Shown here in pieces: positions 33,511-42,328 of a DNA stretch of 64,000 nt. Under the pieces are notes generated by a model. That model saw only the letters and a list, made by a program, of their open reading frames with translations. It had not been told where the DNA came from and searched no databases. Source of the stretch: Fuerstiella marisgermanici (GTDB taxonomy: Bacteria > Planctomycetota > Planctomycetia > Planctomycetales > Planctomycetaceae). The position numbers and the translations under genes are program-made. Location: the NCBI RefSeq assembly GCF_001983935.1, contig NZ_CP017641.1, positions 2,480,001-2,544,000 on the forward strand, read 5' to 3'. Position 1 is the stretch's first letter, and every line of letters begins with the position of its first letter.

Positions 33511-34956
33511 ATGCCAACACTAATCGCCGTTGACGACGAGCCTTCAGATCTGGAGCTGTTTCGGCACACATTTGAGAAGCAGGGCCTGACGGTCTTGACC
33601 GCAAAAACAGCCGCGGATGCACTCAAGCTGGTGGCCGAACACAAGCCAGACGTCGCTGTCTTTGACGTCATGCTGCCCGACAAGTCCGGCATCCAGCTTC
33701 TCGACGAAGTCAAACGCTACGACACTCGCCTGCCCGTGATTTTCGTGACCGCTGGCGGCACGAGCGCCACGGCCATTGATGCGATGAGGCACGGGGCGTT
33801 CGACTATTTGTTGAAGCCGCTAAATCTGAAGCAAGTGCGAGAACTGGTCGACCGCGCTCTGGAAGTGCGTCGCCTGATGAATGAACCCATTACGATGGGC
33901 GATGCTCAGCAGCCGACGCCAGATGATGGCGATACACTGGTCGGCCGCAGCGAAGAGATGCAGGACGTTTACAAAGCGATTGGACGTGTCGCCCCGAAGA
34001 ACGTCAACGTTCTGATTCGCGGTGAGAGCGGCACCGGAAAAGAGCTGGTGGCGCGGGCTGTGTATCAGTTTAGTGATCGAGCCGAGCAGCCGTTTTTGGC
34101 CGTCAACTGTGCAGCCATCCCGGAATCGCTTCTGGAAAGCGAATTGTTTGGGCACGAAAAGGGGGCCTTCACCGGTGCTGACCGCCGGCGCATCGGAAAG
34201 TTTGAACAGTGCAGCGGCGGCACGATTTTTCTGGACGAGATCGGCGACATGCCGTTGGCTCTGCAAAGCAAGATGCTGCGGCTATTGCAAAACCAGCAGT
34301 TCGAACGAGTCGGCGGGAACACCACAATCAAAACCGACGTGCGAATTATTACCGCCACTCACCGCGATCTCGAAAAGATGGCCGAAGACGGAAAGTTTCG
34401 ATGGGACCTGTACTACCGGCTGAACGTCTACAGCATCGAAATCCCACCGTTGCGAGATCGGCACGACGACCTGCCTGAGCTGATTGACTATTTTCTGCGT
34501 CGAGCCAACCGGGAACTTGATAAAGAAGTCCTGACGGTCGACGAAGCGACCATGGAGCTGTTGAAGGCGTATTCCTGGCCTGGCAATATCCGTGAACTGC
34601 AAAGCATTCTGAAGCAGGCGGTACTGGCGAGCAGTGGGCCAGTGTTGCTGGAACACTTTCTGCCGGACATCGTATGTGAACCGGAGCAGCATCCTCACAT
34701 CAACGCAAAGCCATCCTCGCCGCAGTCGTTGAGCGACGTTTGGGATCGTTTCGTGAGCGAACGTTTGGAGGCTGACAGTACTGCGATCTACAAAGAAGGC
34801 ATTGAGATCGCCGAACGCGAAATCATTTCCCGCGTGCTTCGTCACACGGACGGAAATCAGGTACGCGCCACAAGGCTGCTTGGCATCACGCGCAGCACGC
34901 TGCGATCGAAAATCAGTCAGCTCGGAATCACGATCGACACCGTGGTGGAAACATAA
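33511..34956 (+). CDS. NtrC-family sigma54-dependent response regulator
   Basis: 481 residues. Receiver domain 1-120 (phosphorylatable Asp in VAVFDVMLPDKSG, Lys in LLKPLNLK); AAA+ domain about 145-390 with Walker A GESGTGKELVARA, the sigma54-contacting GAFTGA loop (HEKGAFTGADRRRIGKFE), Walker B IFLDEIGDMP and arginine-finger region; C-terminal Fis-type helix-turn-helix (NQVRATRLLGITRSTLRSKI). It activates sigma54 RNA polymerase when phosphorylated, most likely by the hybrid kinase encoded 64 bases downstream. It is the natural candidate activator of the sigma54 promoters listed in this window. Confidence 0.95.
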   Translation: MPTLIAVDDEPSDLELFRHTFEKQGLTVLTAKTAADALKLVAEHKPDVAVFDVMLPDKSGIQLLDEVKRYDTRLPVIFVTAGGTSATAIDAMRHGAFDYLLKPLNLKQVRELVDRALEVRRLMNEPITMGDAQQPTPDDGDTLVGRSEEMQDVYKAIGRVAPKNVNVLIRGESGTGKELVARAVYQFSDRAEQPFLAVNCAAIPESLLESELFGHEKGAFTGADRRRIGKFEQCSGGTIFLDEIGDMPLALQSKMLRLLQNQQFERVGGNTTIKTDVRIITATHRDLEKMAEDGKFRWDLYYRLNVYSIEIPPLRDRHDDLPELIDYFLRRANRELDKEVLTVDEATMELLKAYSWPGNIRELQSILKQAVLASSGPVLLEHFLPDIVCEPEQHPHINAKPSSPQSLSDVWDRFVSERLEADSTAIYKEGIEIAEREIISRVLRHTDGNQVRATRLLGITRSTLRSKISQLGITIDTVVET

Positions 34957-35020
34957 GGAAAGCAGAAAACGCGTCCCGCGCGATGGATAGCAGACGGCCT
35001 GCTTCGCAGAAGAAATCACA

Positions 35021-37945
35021 ATGACCGAACAAGATTCACCACTGCTCAAACTTTCTCTCTCGCGTCAGGCCGACCTGTCACACATGAGTCGACGCGTTCG
35101 GCTGTTGGCCGCGCTGACTGAGCTACCGCAGAAGCAGCGTGAAGACTTCAGCAAAGCCGTAACCGATGTCTGCCGCTATGTCCTCGCGGCGCAGGCGCAT
35201 GGGGCCGTTGAATTCTCGTTGTCGCAGGATGGAAGTCAGCACTATCTTCAGATCGTGGTTCGTAACGAAGGCGAAGAGAAACAGCGCGGCAACAAAGCGC
35301 CACGGGCGGCCGAGCGACGAACCGAAGAAGCACGATCACTTGAACGACTCAAAGACGTCGTCGACTACTTTCACTTCGACGACAATGCAAACCGTGGCAC
35401 GATCGCCGAACTACGGCAAATGCTGCCTCCAACATTCCAAAGACCAACGGCAAGAGAAGCGAGTCTCTGGAAACGGATGATCCAGCAGAAGTCACTGGAA
35501 GACGCAATTCTTGTGGCCAGCCAGCGGTCTCGTCGTATCGAAGCCGAAGCCGACACGATGCGGCAGCGACACACGCTGCGCGACGAAATGGCGCGCGGCA
35601 CGGAGGATTCAGAAACGCTTTTTTCGCTTATCGCCAGCGAAACGGACAACTTCATTGTTGTGATGGATCCCGACGGCAGCATCACCTGGGTAAACAATGC
35701 GTTTGTCGCCATCACCGGATATTCCGAAGCCGAAATAAACCGCCGGCGCCTCGACGAACTGCTCGGCGGCCCCAGCAGCAACCGAGAAGTGATGCGAGAC
35801 TTTCGTGAAGCTCTGCGGCACGGCCATCGCTTTAACGACGAATTGCTGCTGTATCGCAAAGACGGCCGGGCCTATTGGACGCACTTCACGCTGACGCCGG
35901 TGACTCGGGGGACGAGCGGCATAAGCCGTTGGATCGCCATCGGCACGGATGTTTCACAGCAGCGTCAGGCGGTGGATGCTCTTGCGGCCGCCAAAGAATC
36001 GGCCGAGTCGGCCAGTCAGGCGAAGAGTGAATTTCTGGCGAACATGAGCCACGAAATACGGACGCCGCTGAACGCCATCATCGGCATGACAGAACTTACG
36101 CTCGGCACGGAATTGCAGCGAGAACAAAAAGAATACCTCAGCACCGTGAAGCTGTCGGCCGAATCGCTGCTGGAATTGTTGAACGACGTACTTGACCTGT
36201 CGAAGATTGAAGCAGGCAAATTGTCGATCGATCACACGAACTTCAACATTGCCGATTTGATCCGGGACACCGTCCGCGCTCTTGCGGTGCGGGCACACAC
36301 GAAAGGTCTGGAACTGGCCTGCCACGTGCCGCTCGACACGCCTCAATGGCTGCGCGGCGACCCAGTCCGGTTGCGACAAATTCTGGTTAACCTGGTGGGC
36401 AACGCGATTAAGTTTACCCGGTCTGGCGAAGTCTCGGTCAACATCGAACCCCAGTGGCAGAACGGCAACGAAATCGGCCTACACTTTATTGTCAGCGACA
36501 CCGGAGTTGGCATTCCCAAAGATCGTCTGCAAAGAATTTTCGATGCATTCGAACAGGTCGATAATTCCACGACGCGAGAATACGGCGGCACCGGCTTGGG
36601 ACTCGCCATCACATCGCAATTGTTGCGAATGATGGGGGGACGAATCTGGGTTGAAAGCCAGCAAGGCAAAGGAAGTCGGTTCCACTTCTCGCTTAGTTTT
36701 CCGATCGTCCACGACGCTCCGCCATTACACAACGCCGATGCTGCTGATGTCGAAGGCTTCCACGTTCTGGTGGTCGACGACAACAAGACGAACCGCGATG
36801 TCGTCGGTGGAATGTTGCGTCACTGGAAGATGGAACCGACGCTGGTCGACAGCGGAAGAGCGGCCCTGCAGGAAATCGAACAGCATTCCCAAAATGGAAG
36901 GGCGTTCGACCTTGTGCTGCTGGATGCGATCATGCCGGAACTCGACGGCTTTGAAGTTGCACAACAGATTCGCGACGCCCCGGATCTGGAATGCGGAACC
37001 ATGATGATGCTCTCATCGGCCGACCGACCCAACTCGTCCGCGCGCTGTCAGGAACTGGGCATCGAATCGTTCATGCTCAAGCCGGTTTCACCATCGGCGT
37101 TGCTGAACGCCATTCTTTCCGCTGTCGGTCCCAAACGACTGAGTAAGAATGCCGACAACAACCAGGCTTCGCCCAACGATCGTCCGCCGCGCACACTGCG
37201 AGTCCTGGTTGCCGACGACCATGAAGCGAATCGAGATCTTGCCACCGCCATTTTGACGAAACGAAGCCACCAGTGTGTTCCCGCAGAAACTGGCCGAGAC
37301 GTCCTTCGTGAATACGAATCCGCTGACCCGCCGTTTGACGCGATTTTGATGGACGTGCAGATGCCGGAAATGGACGGCTTTGAAGTAACAACGGAAATTC
37401 GCGAACGCGAGCAGGGATGCGGACGCCACACGCCCATCATCGCGCTCACGGCTCATGCCATGAAGGGCGATCGCGAAAAATGTCTGGCTCAGGGAATGGA
37501 CGCCTACCTGTCCAAACCCATCCGCCCGCGCGAGCTAGTGACGCTGGTCGAAAGCGTGGCTTCCGCGGGCACCAAGCACGAGTTTCCGAAAGATGATCCT
37601 ATTGCGACCACGGAAATCGACTTCACTTTCGCCCTTGAACGGCTGGAAGGTGAAGACGATCTGTTGCGCAGCCAGATGCAGTACTTTCTGAACGATGGGC
37701 CCGGTTTAGTTAAGGAGATCTGCCAGGGTCTAAGCAATTCGAACACAGAAAAAATCCAGCGAGCCGCTCATCGGTTGAAGGGCCTGCTGGCAGGCTATGG
37801 ACGCGACGCTACGTCAAAGCTTGCCGGGCAGATGGAACATTCCGCTGCCACCGGTGACACATCTCAGATCGCTGACCTGTGCAATCAGGTAAACAGCGAC
37901 GTCGAAGCGTTAGTTGTGGGTATGCGGAAGTACCTGAAAACGTAG
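35021..37945 (+). CDS. Soluble hybrid sensor histidine kinase with two receivers and Hpt domain
   Basis: 974 residues, no membrane segment, so the sensor is cytosolic. In order: N-terminal part (1-130) that looks like an incomplete anti-sigma/HATPase fold, PAS (about 205-320), HisKA with His in ANMSHEIRTPLNAIIG, HATPase (NAIKF, DTGVGIP, GGTGLGLAI), two receivers (VLVVDDNKTNR..LLDAIMPELDG and RVLVADDHEANR..LMDVQMPEMDG), and a C-terminal Hpt (AAHRLKGLLAGYG). A complete phosphorelay is therefore within one chain. It follows the sigma54 activator by 64 bases and should phosphorylate it through the Hpt. Confidence 0.95.
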   Translation: MTEQDSPLLKLSLSRQADLSHMSRRVRLLAALTELPQKQREDFSKAVTDVCRYVLAAQAHGAVEFSLSQDGSQHYLQIVVRNEGEEKQRGNKAPRAAERRTEEARSLERLKDVVDYFHFDDNANRGTIAELRQMLPPTFQRPTAREASLWKRMIQQKSLEDAILVASQRSRRIEAEADTMRQRHTLRDEMARGTEDSETLFSLIASETDNFIVVMDPDGSITWVNNAFVAITGYSEAEINRRRLDELLGGPSSNREVMRDFREALRHGHRFNDELLLYRKDGRAYWTHFTLTPVTRGTSGISRWIAIGTDVSQQRQAVDALAAAKESAESASQAKSEFLANMSHEIRTPLNAIIGMTELTLGTELQREQKEYLSTVKLSAESLLELLNDVLDLSKIEAGKLSIDHTNFNIADLIRDTVRALAVRAHTKGLELACHVPLDTPQWLRGDPVRLRQILVNLVGNAIKFTRSGEVSVNIEPQWQNGNEIGLHFIVSDTGVGIPKDRLQRIFDAFEQVDNSTTREYGGTGLGLAITSQLLRMMGGRIWVESQQGKGSRFHFSLSFPIVHDAPPLHNADAADVEGFHVLVVDDNKTNRDVVGGMLRHWKMEPTLVDSGRAALQEIEQHSQNGRAFDLVLLDAIMPELDGFEVAQQIRDAPDLECGTMMMLSSADRPNSSARCQELGIESFMLKPVSPSALLNAILSAVGPKRLSKNADNNQASPNDRPPRTLRVLVADDHEANRDLATAILTKRSHQCVPAETGRDVLREYESADPPFDAILMDVQMPEMDGFEVTTEIREREQGCGRHTPIIALTAHAMKGDREKCLAQGMDAYLSKPIRPRELVTLVESVASAGTKHEFPKDDPIATTEIDFTFALERLEGEDDLLRSQMQYFLNDGPGLVKEICQGLSNSNTEKIQRAAHRLKGLLAGYGRDATSKLAGQMEHSAATGDTSQIADLCNQVNSDVEALVVGMRKYLKT

Positions 37946-38354
37946 AGCAGGCGTGTAAATCTTTTCGTCTGACTGGCAGACATTCAGGGAATCAATTCAT
38001 TCCCTGTCAACAACGGGATGGGCCCACCGATCTTAATGAGCCCCACGGCACGACCGCAAATTTTTAGCGGGAACTGTGTACAGACTGCGCGGCGTGGCTG
38101 AAATTTAGACAGCGACGCGGCTGCAGACGGCCCGATTAGTGGCGCCCACAGTAAGAAACTGCGACACGCGAACGTCACCATTGTTTTGGCACGCGGCATG
38201 CAACGTGGTCGAGCAAAACTGCGTAGACGCTGGATGGAGTCGCGATCAACCAGTCGCCGCCCGACGGATCACCGTCGTTGAAAACCGAAAGCGATTCAAC
38301 CGGCGTCAGAATCATTCACGGCAAACTGAATACAGAAGCGAAAAGGAAACGATC
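37946..38354. other. Control region between the kinase and HtrA genes
   Basis: 409 bases. A perfect 8-bp inverted repeat (CAGGGAAT, loop CAATTC, ATTCCCTG; 37985-38006) just after the kinase stop may end its transcript. A sigma54 promoter is at 38187-38202. The AT-rich GCAAATTT...GCGGGA sequence near 38056 resembles one upstream of csrA. No gene. Confidence 0.5.
38187..38202 (+). promoter_or_regulatory. Candidate sigma54 promoter for HtrA
   Basis: TGGCACGCGGCATGCA: perfect -24 TGGCACG, exact spacing, -12 ATGCA. Transcription would start near 38214, 140 bases before the start codon. Confidence 0.6.
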
Positions 38355-39845
38355 ATGCACACCCCAATCCACGTACCGAAGTGGTTTATGGCCACCATGG
38401 TATTCAGCGTCCTGGTCAGCTTTACGGCCGGGGCGGCGGTCCTTGTCCCTAGCAAGACCGAAGTTCCGCCACTCGATCCAACGTTGATCCAGCAGGCGGA
38501 TATGCTGTCACTCGCCTTCCAGCAGGCCGCGGATCACATCAGCCCTTCGGTCGTGAGTATCATGTCGGAAAAACAGTTACAGACGCTGCAGGGGCGAGGG
38601 TCGTTGCAGTCTCAAATTCCTGAAGAGTTTCGCCGGTTTTTTGGGGACGACTTTGATCGTTTCTTTCAGACACCCATGCAACCACGAGGCGGTGGCGTTC
38701 AGCAGGGCTTCGGCAGCGGTGTGATCGTCTCCAACGATGGCTACATTCTGACCAACAACCATGTCGTCGCCGACGCCGACAAGATCACGGTGAAGACCGT
38801 TGACGAAGATACTTACGAGGCCGAAATTGTCGGCCGCGACCCCAAGAGTGACATCGCGTTGCTGAAAGTGGATGCATCGGGACTGCCCGCCGCAAAGCTG
38901 GCAGCCGCTGACGATGTTCGAGTGGGGCAATGGGTGATTGCCGTCGGCGGTCCGTTTGGACTCGAAAACACGGTGACTTCAGGAATAGTAAGCGCCACAG
39001 GTCGTAACACGGTTGGAATCGCTGACTACGAGAACTTCATCCAAACAGATGCGGCGATTAACCCCGGCAACAGCGGAGGCCCGCTGGTCAACCTTCATGG
39101 CGAAGTGGTCGGCATCAACACCGCCATTGCAACTCGCAGCGGTTCCAACGCGGGCGTCGGATTCTCGATTCCCATCGGAATGGCGCGGCACATCATGGGC
39201 AGTTTGAAAGAAACCGGTCGAGTCGATCGCGGGTTTATCGGAGCCGTCATTCAAAACCTGACCAAAGACCTTGCTGCATCGTTCAACTACGACAGTGACT
39301 ACGGTGTGTTAATCGGCGACGTCACTGACGACGGTCCGGCAGCGAAAGCGGGGCTGAAGTCTGGTGACATTGTGCGCAAGATCGACGGTAAGAAGATGAA
39401 AAATTCAAGCGAACTGCGTAACGCCGTGGCGACAACGAAACCGGATTCCACCGTTGAATTTGAAATCTTCCGCGACGGAAAAATTCAGATCGTCGAAGTC
39501 AGGATCGGGCTGCTCGACGACAAAGTGATGGTCGCCAGCAACGGAGACACGTCTGTTTCGACCGACCTGGGGATGACACTTCAAACGGTCACTCCACGCA
39601 TCGCCGAAGCTCTTGGCTACAGCGAAAGCCAGAAGGGCGTTGTTATCACCGAAGTCGAACCAGGCAGCCTCGCCGCATCCGCCGGGCTCAGAAAGAAGGA
39701 CATCATCGTGAAACTCAACGGCGAAGACATTGAGGACACCGGGGGTTTCCGAGAGGTCCTGAACAAGTACGACGCCAAACAGGGATTGCGATTCCAGGTC
39801 AAGACCGAAGGCATCAGCCGCTTCCTGTTTCTTAAGACAAGATAG
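38355..39845 (+). CDS. Periplasmic serine protease of the HtrA/DegP-DegQ family
   Basis: 496 residues from the ATG at 38355 (AAAGGAAA ribosome site; upstream codons cross the promoter). Signal/anchor FMATMVFSVLVSFTAGAAVLV, then the trypsin-like domain with His in TNNHVV, Asp in DPKSDIALLKV and Ser in NPGNSGGPL, followed by two PDZ domains (GFIGAVIQNLTKDLAASF... and GMTLQTVTPRIAEALGY...). It degrades and refolds misfolded envelope proteins. Position right after the sigma54 activator/kinase pair and its sigma54 promoter suggest that it is a main output of that system. Confidence 0.94.
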   Translation: MHTPIHVPKWFMATMVFSVLVSFTAGAAVLVPSKTEVPPLDPTLIQQADMLSLAFQQAADHISPSVVSIMSEKQLQTLQGRGSLQSQIPEEFRRFFGDDFDRFFQTPMQPRGGGVQQGFGSGVIVSNDGYILTNNHVVADADKITVKTVDEDTYEAEIVGRDPKSDIALLKVDASGLPAAKLAAADDVRVGQWVIAVGGPFGLENTVTSGIVSATGRNTVGIADYENFIQTDAAINPGNSGGPLVNLHGEVVGINTAIATRSGSNAGVGFSIPIGMARHIMGSLKETGRVDRGFIGAVIQNLTKDLAASFNYDSDYGVLIGDVTDDGPAAKAGLKSGDIVRKIDGKKMKNSSELRNAVATTKPDSTVEFEIFRDGKIQIVEVRIGLLDDKVMVASNGDTSVSTDLGMTLQTVTPRIAEALGYSESQKGVVITEVEPGSLAASAGLRKKDIIVKLNGEDIEDTGGFREVLNKYDAKQGLRFQVKTEGISRFLFLKTR

Positions 39846-40651
39846 CTCAAGTGGCAATTGGTCGACCACGTCCCGGCTCCGACGGCCGGGACGCGGGACC
39901 GTACAGCTTCCGCTAATTTCTTGTGCGATGCCCAGTCAGCGACTGCGGTACGCTCAGGCAGGCGAGCTGGCGTTTAAGCATTGAGTCGCTCGAAGGCCGT
40001 GCCGCCATGCGGGGCGTTTTCAGTCATCTCAACAGCTGCGCCGGCCCCGGCACGTTTCGCGGTTCAGCGAGTGATGGCTGAGTCCGAACCCCGCGAAGCT
40101 GTCTAGGAGCGCTAGACGAATCAGCCCGTCGCGCATCAGCGATCACGACAACACATCAGACAATCAGCCGGCGCCAGACCCATACGAGGGACGTTTGTTG
40201 GCAGTTGTCACACCGGACTCGCTTTAGGAGAAGCAAACGGTAGTACCAACGATCTGTCGTTTCACTACGCCTCACCGAACGGTCCCACTTACAATACGCA
40301 CACTTAACCATTGGCCCTAATCACTCATACTGCGAAATCGATCGCGCCCCGTTGTTGGGCAGTCTACTGACGAACAATAGTCAGCAGAAAGCAAAATCGT
40401 GATCAGTCACCAATGAACAGGGAATCGCACCAGCAATCAAGCTGACAGTCCGATTTTTCTGTCATCTCCCCGCTTCCGGAAGTGTATGATGGGCTTCGAA
40501 CGACCTAAGCCAAGACTAACGCAGGCACCCGGCACGTGTCCGTAGTCCGCCACGGTTCGGCCCATTCTGGCCACCTGCCCACGTGGACCGATCGACAACT
40601 TCAATCGCGCGTTGCGAGTTTCATCTATCGCCAGTGCCCGAAGGCTCAAGC
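39846..40651. other. Longest gene-free interval, with hairpins
   Basis: 806 bases. The HtrA 3' hairpin is at 39869-39893 and a small perfect hairpin (GTCTAG, loop GAGCG, CTAGAC) is at 40099-40115. Frames on either strand are short and unconvincing. A small RNA could be hidden here, but no promoter-terminator pair was recognised. Confidence 0.4.
39869..39893 (+). terminator. Hairpin after HtrA
   Basis: CGTCCCGGC, loop TCCGACG, GCCGGGACG: nine perfect GC-rich pairs 24 bases after the HtrA stop. No T-run; likely a 3'-end stabiliser or weak terminator. Confidence 0.55.
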
Positions 40652-41110
40652 ATGCGAGAACTGATCCGGCCGGGATTGACCACAGTGGCCAGGCTGGGAT
40701 TGTTTCTCAGTTTGGCGGCGTGGTTTGTGGGCAATGGATGGGTCGGAACGATCGCCATCCCCTTCGGTGCCGGCCACGTGGCGACAGGCCTCGGGGCTCA
40801 CGGGTGGTTCGCTGGGTACTTCCGCTCGATGACTTCGTTCAACACGAGATTCTCCCCGAGCAGCGAGAAGTACAACGCAGGCGCCTATTTCGGTGAACAG
40901 CTGCCCCGGGAAGCCAGTGCCTTCATTTCAGCTCATTCCAACGGCGAGTTTCTCGGTATGCGGTCAACGCAATTTAACGCGAATGTGGGAAGATTGGGAG
41001 ATGCGATCTCCATCCAACACTGGCTCGTTGTCACCATCTTCGCCGCGTTCTACACGCTGCTGAGCTGGGTTTGTCGTAAGCACGAACCGGAAGCGGTGGG
41101 CGATGAGTGA
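40652..41110 (+). CDS. Small membrane protein of unknown function
   Basis: 152 residues from the ATG at 40652, which has GAAGG upstream; the frame is open to 40583 but without a ribosome site. A helix at residues about 8-28 (TTVARLGLFLSLAAWFVGNG) and one near the C-terminus (WLVVTIFAAFYTLLSWVC) flank a Ser/Asn/Arg-rich extracytoplasmic region. The last 8 bases overlap the next gene. Not recognised. Confidence 0.65.
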   Translation: MRELIRPGLTTVARLGLFLSLAAWFVGNGWVGTIAIPFGAGHVATGLGAHGWFAGYFRSMTSFNTRFSPSSEKYNAGAYFGEQLPREASAFISAHSNGEFLGMRSTQFNANVGRLGDAISIQHWLVVTIFAAFYTLLSWVCRKHEPEAVGDE

Positions 41111-41279
41111 TGATCCGTACAGTGCGCCGGAATCTGCAGACGTGCCCGATGAACAGGACTCACAGACGAAAACGGTTCTGTTACACCTTGGTGTGGCTGC
41201 CGTCACGTTGATGGTGTTCACCGCAATCGTGGTATGCATTGTCGGAGCACTGGTGTTTGGACGCCTGATGTCCATGTAA
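41103..41279 (+). CDS. 58-residue single-helix membrane protein overlapping its neighbour
   Basis: Reading from the ATG at 41103 gives MSDDPYSAPESADVPDEQDS followed by QTKTVLLHLGVAAVTLMVF and a second hydrophobic run ending at TAA 41277-41279. The D-x-P-Y-x-x-P-x-S start is common in small planctomycete membrane proteins. It overlaps the last 8 bases of the upstream gene (ATGAGTGA), a translational-coupling arrangement. Function unknown; it is too short for standard gene finders. Confidence 0.65.
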   Translation: MSDDPYSAPESADVPDEQDSQTKTVLLHLGVAAVTLMVFTAIVVCIVGALVFGRLMSM

Positions 41280-41505
41280 CCGCACTTGGCCCGATCAGCG
41301 TAGCGCCCGCCAAACCGGCGAGTACAGTCCTCAGCAAATGGTACTGACGGTGTCCACCGTGATAAAAATGTGCGAGGCGGCACCAAAACGAACGAGGAAA
41401 AGGTGCCGCCTCGCGATTCCACGCCCTGGCCCGCGTACTGAGCGACGGATAAGCGTGGAATCTACCCATCTGCAGATGAATCAAATGCTGCACGGCGTGC
41501 GCGAA

Positions 41506-42039
41506 CTACGCCGTTACCAAAACGTCTCCCTCGACGGCTGGCAAATCGAAGGCCGGGCCGAAGCAAGCGAAGTTATAGTTGAACCGAGTTGGTCCTGGCG
41601 AACCAGCAACCTGGACAGAGAGTTTCAATCGCTGAGTGCCTTCCAGTGTGGCGTTGTGCTGCGCCGGAACAAACGATTCCCCGTCCCATCTCTGCAATTT
41701 CCTGATCTCGCCCACTCGCAACGGATCGATGTCGCCATATTCATCGACGCCACGCAGGAACAAATCTGAACCGCACCAGTCAGTGTCCTCGCCAAACGGC
41801 GCGATCGTTGCGTCGATGTCATACAGAGTCGCTGTTTCGCCGTCAATTATTTTTGTCCCAGCCGCCGTGACGGAATGAACTTCGACATCGCCCGCCGCGA
41901 AATCAGACTGCGTGCCACGCAGAATGTCCTCAGCGAGCGAATCGAGTGTTCGTTCGGCGCAGAATCGCACAGCACAGAAGGCGACGACGCCAGCTGCGAG
42001 AACAGCGATCCACCAGTAAGAAAACAGCAGCTGAAGCAT
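41506..42039 (-). CDS. Single-helix membrane protein, extracytoplasmic domain unknown
   Basis: 177 residues from the ATG at 42039, which has AAAGGA upstream (the frame is open to 42069). One N-terminal membrane helix (LLFSYWWIAVLAAGVVAFCAVRF) is followed by a beta-rich acidic domain (TATLYDIDATIAPFGEDTDW, SDLFLRGVDEYGDIDPL) with two Cys. Not recognised; likely a surface or periplasmic domain anchored in the membrane. Confidence 0.65.
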   Translation of the reverse strand: MLQLLFSYWWIAVLAAGVVAFCAVRFCAERTLDSLAEDILRGTQSDFAAGDVEVHSVTAAGTKIIDGETATLYDIDATIAPFGEDTDWCGSDLFLRGVDEYGDIDPLRVGEIRKLQRWDGESFVPAQHNATLEGTQRLKLSVQVAGSPGPTRFNYNFACFGPAFDLPAVEGDVLVTA

Positions 42040-42328
42040 GGGAAATCCTTTGAGCCTGGAATCGTTCAAAGCCTAGCTCGCGATCCGCACAGCTGCCGGT
42101 GACGGACCTCTCACACCAAGCGAATTCGCTCGTAAAGCGTTACGGCTGAACGGTTTATGCGGGGCGTTCCGGGATGCTAAAAATCGACAACGGCAGCCGC
42201 GCAGCCACAACACTGCTGAACGGCGTCTGCGTTCGAAGCATTTGCCATACGACGGCGATTCACTGTGGCAGGGCGCAACGTCGCGAAGGTCCATTCGGGC
42301 GGGGCCAGTAACAGATGAAGGACTGCCC

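Noticed and set aside
37985-38006. Possible CRISPR or direct-repeat structure near palindromes
   Set aside because: Only single inverted repeats were found; no regularly spaced direct repeats occur anywhere in the window.
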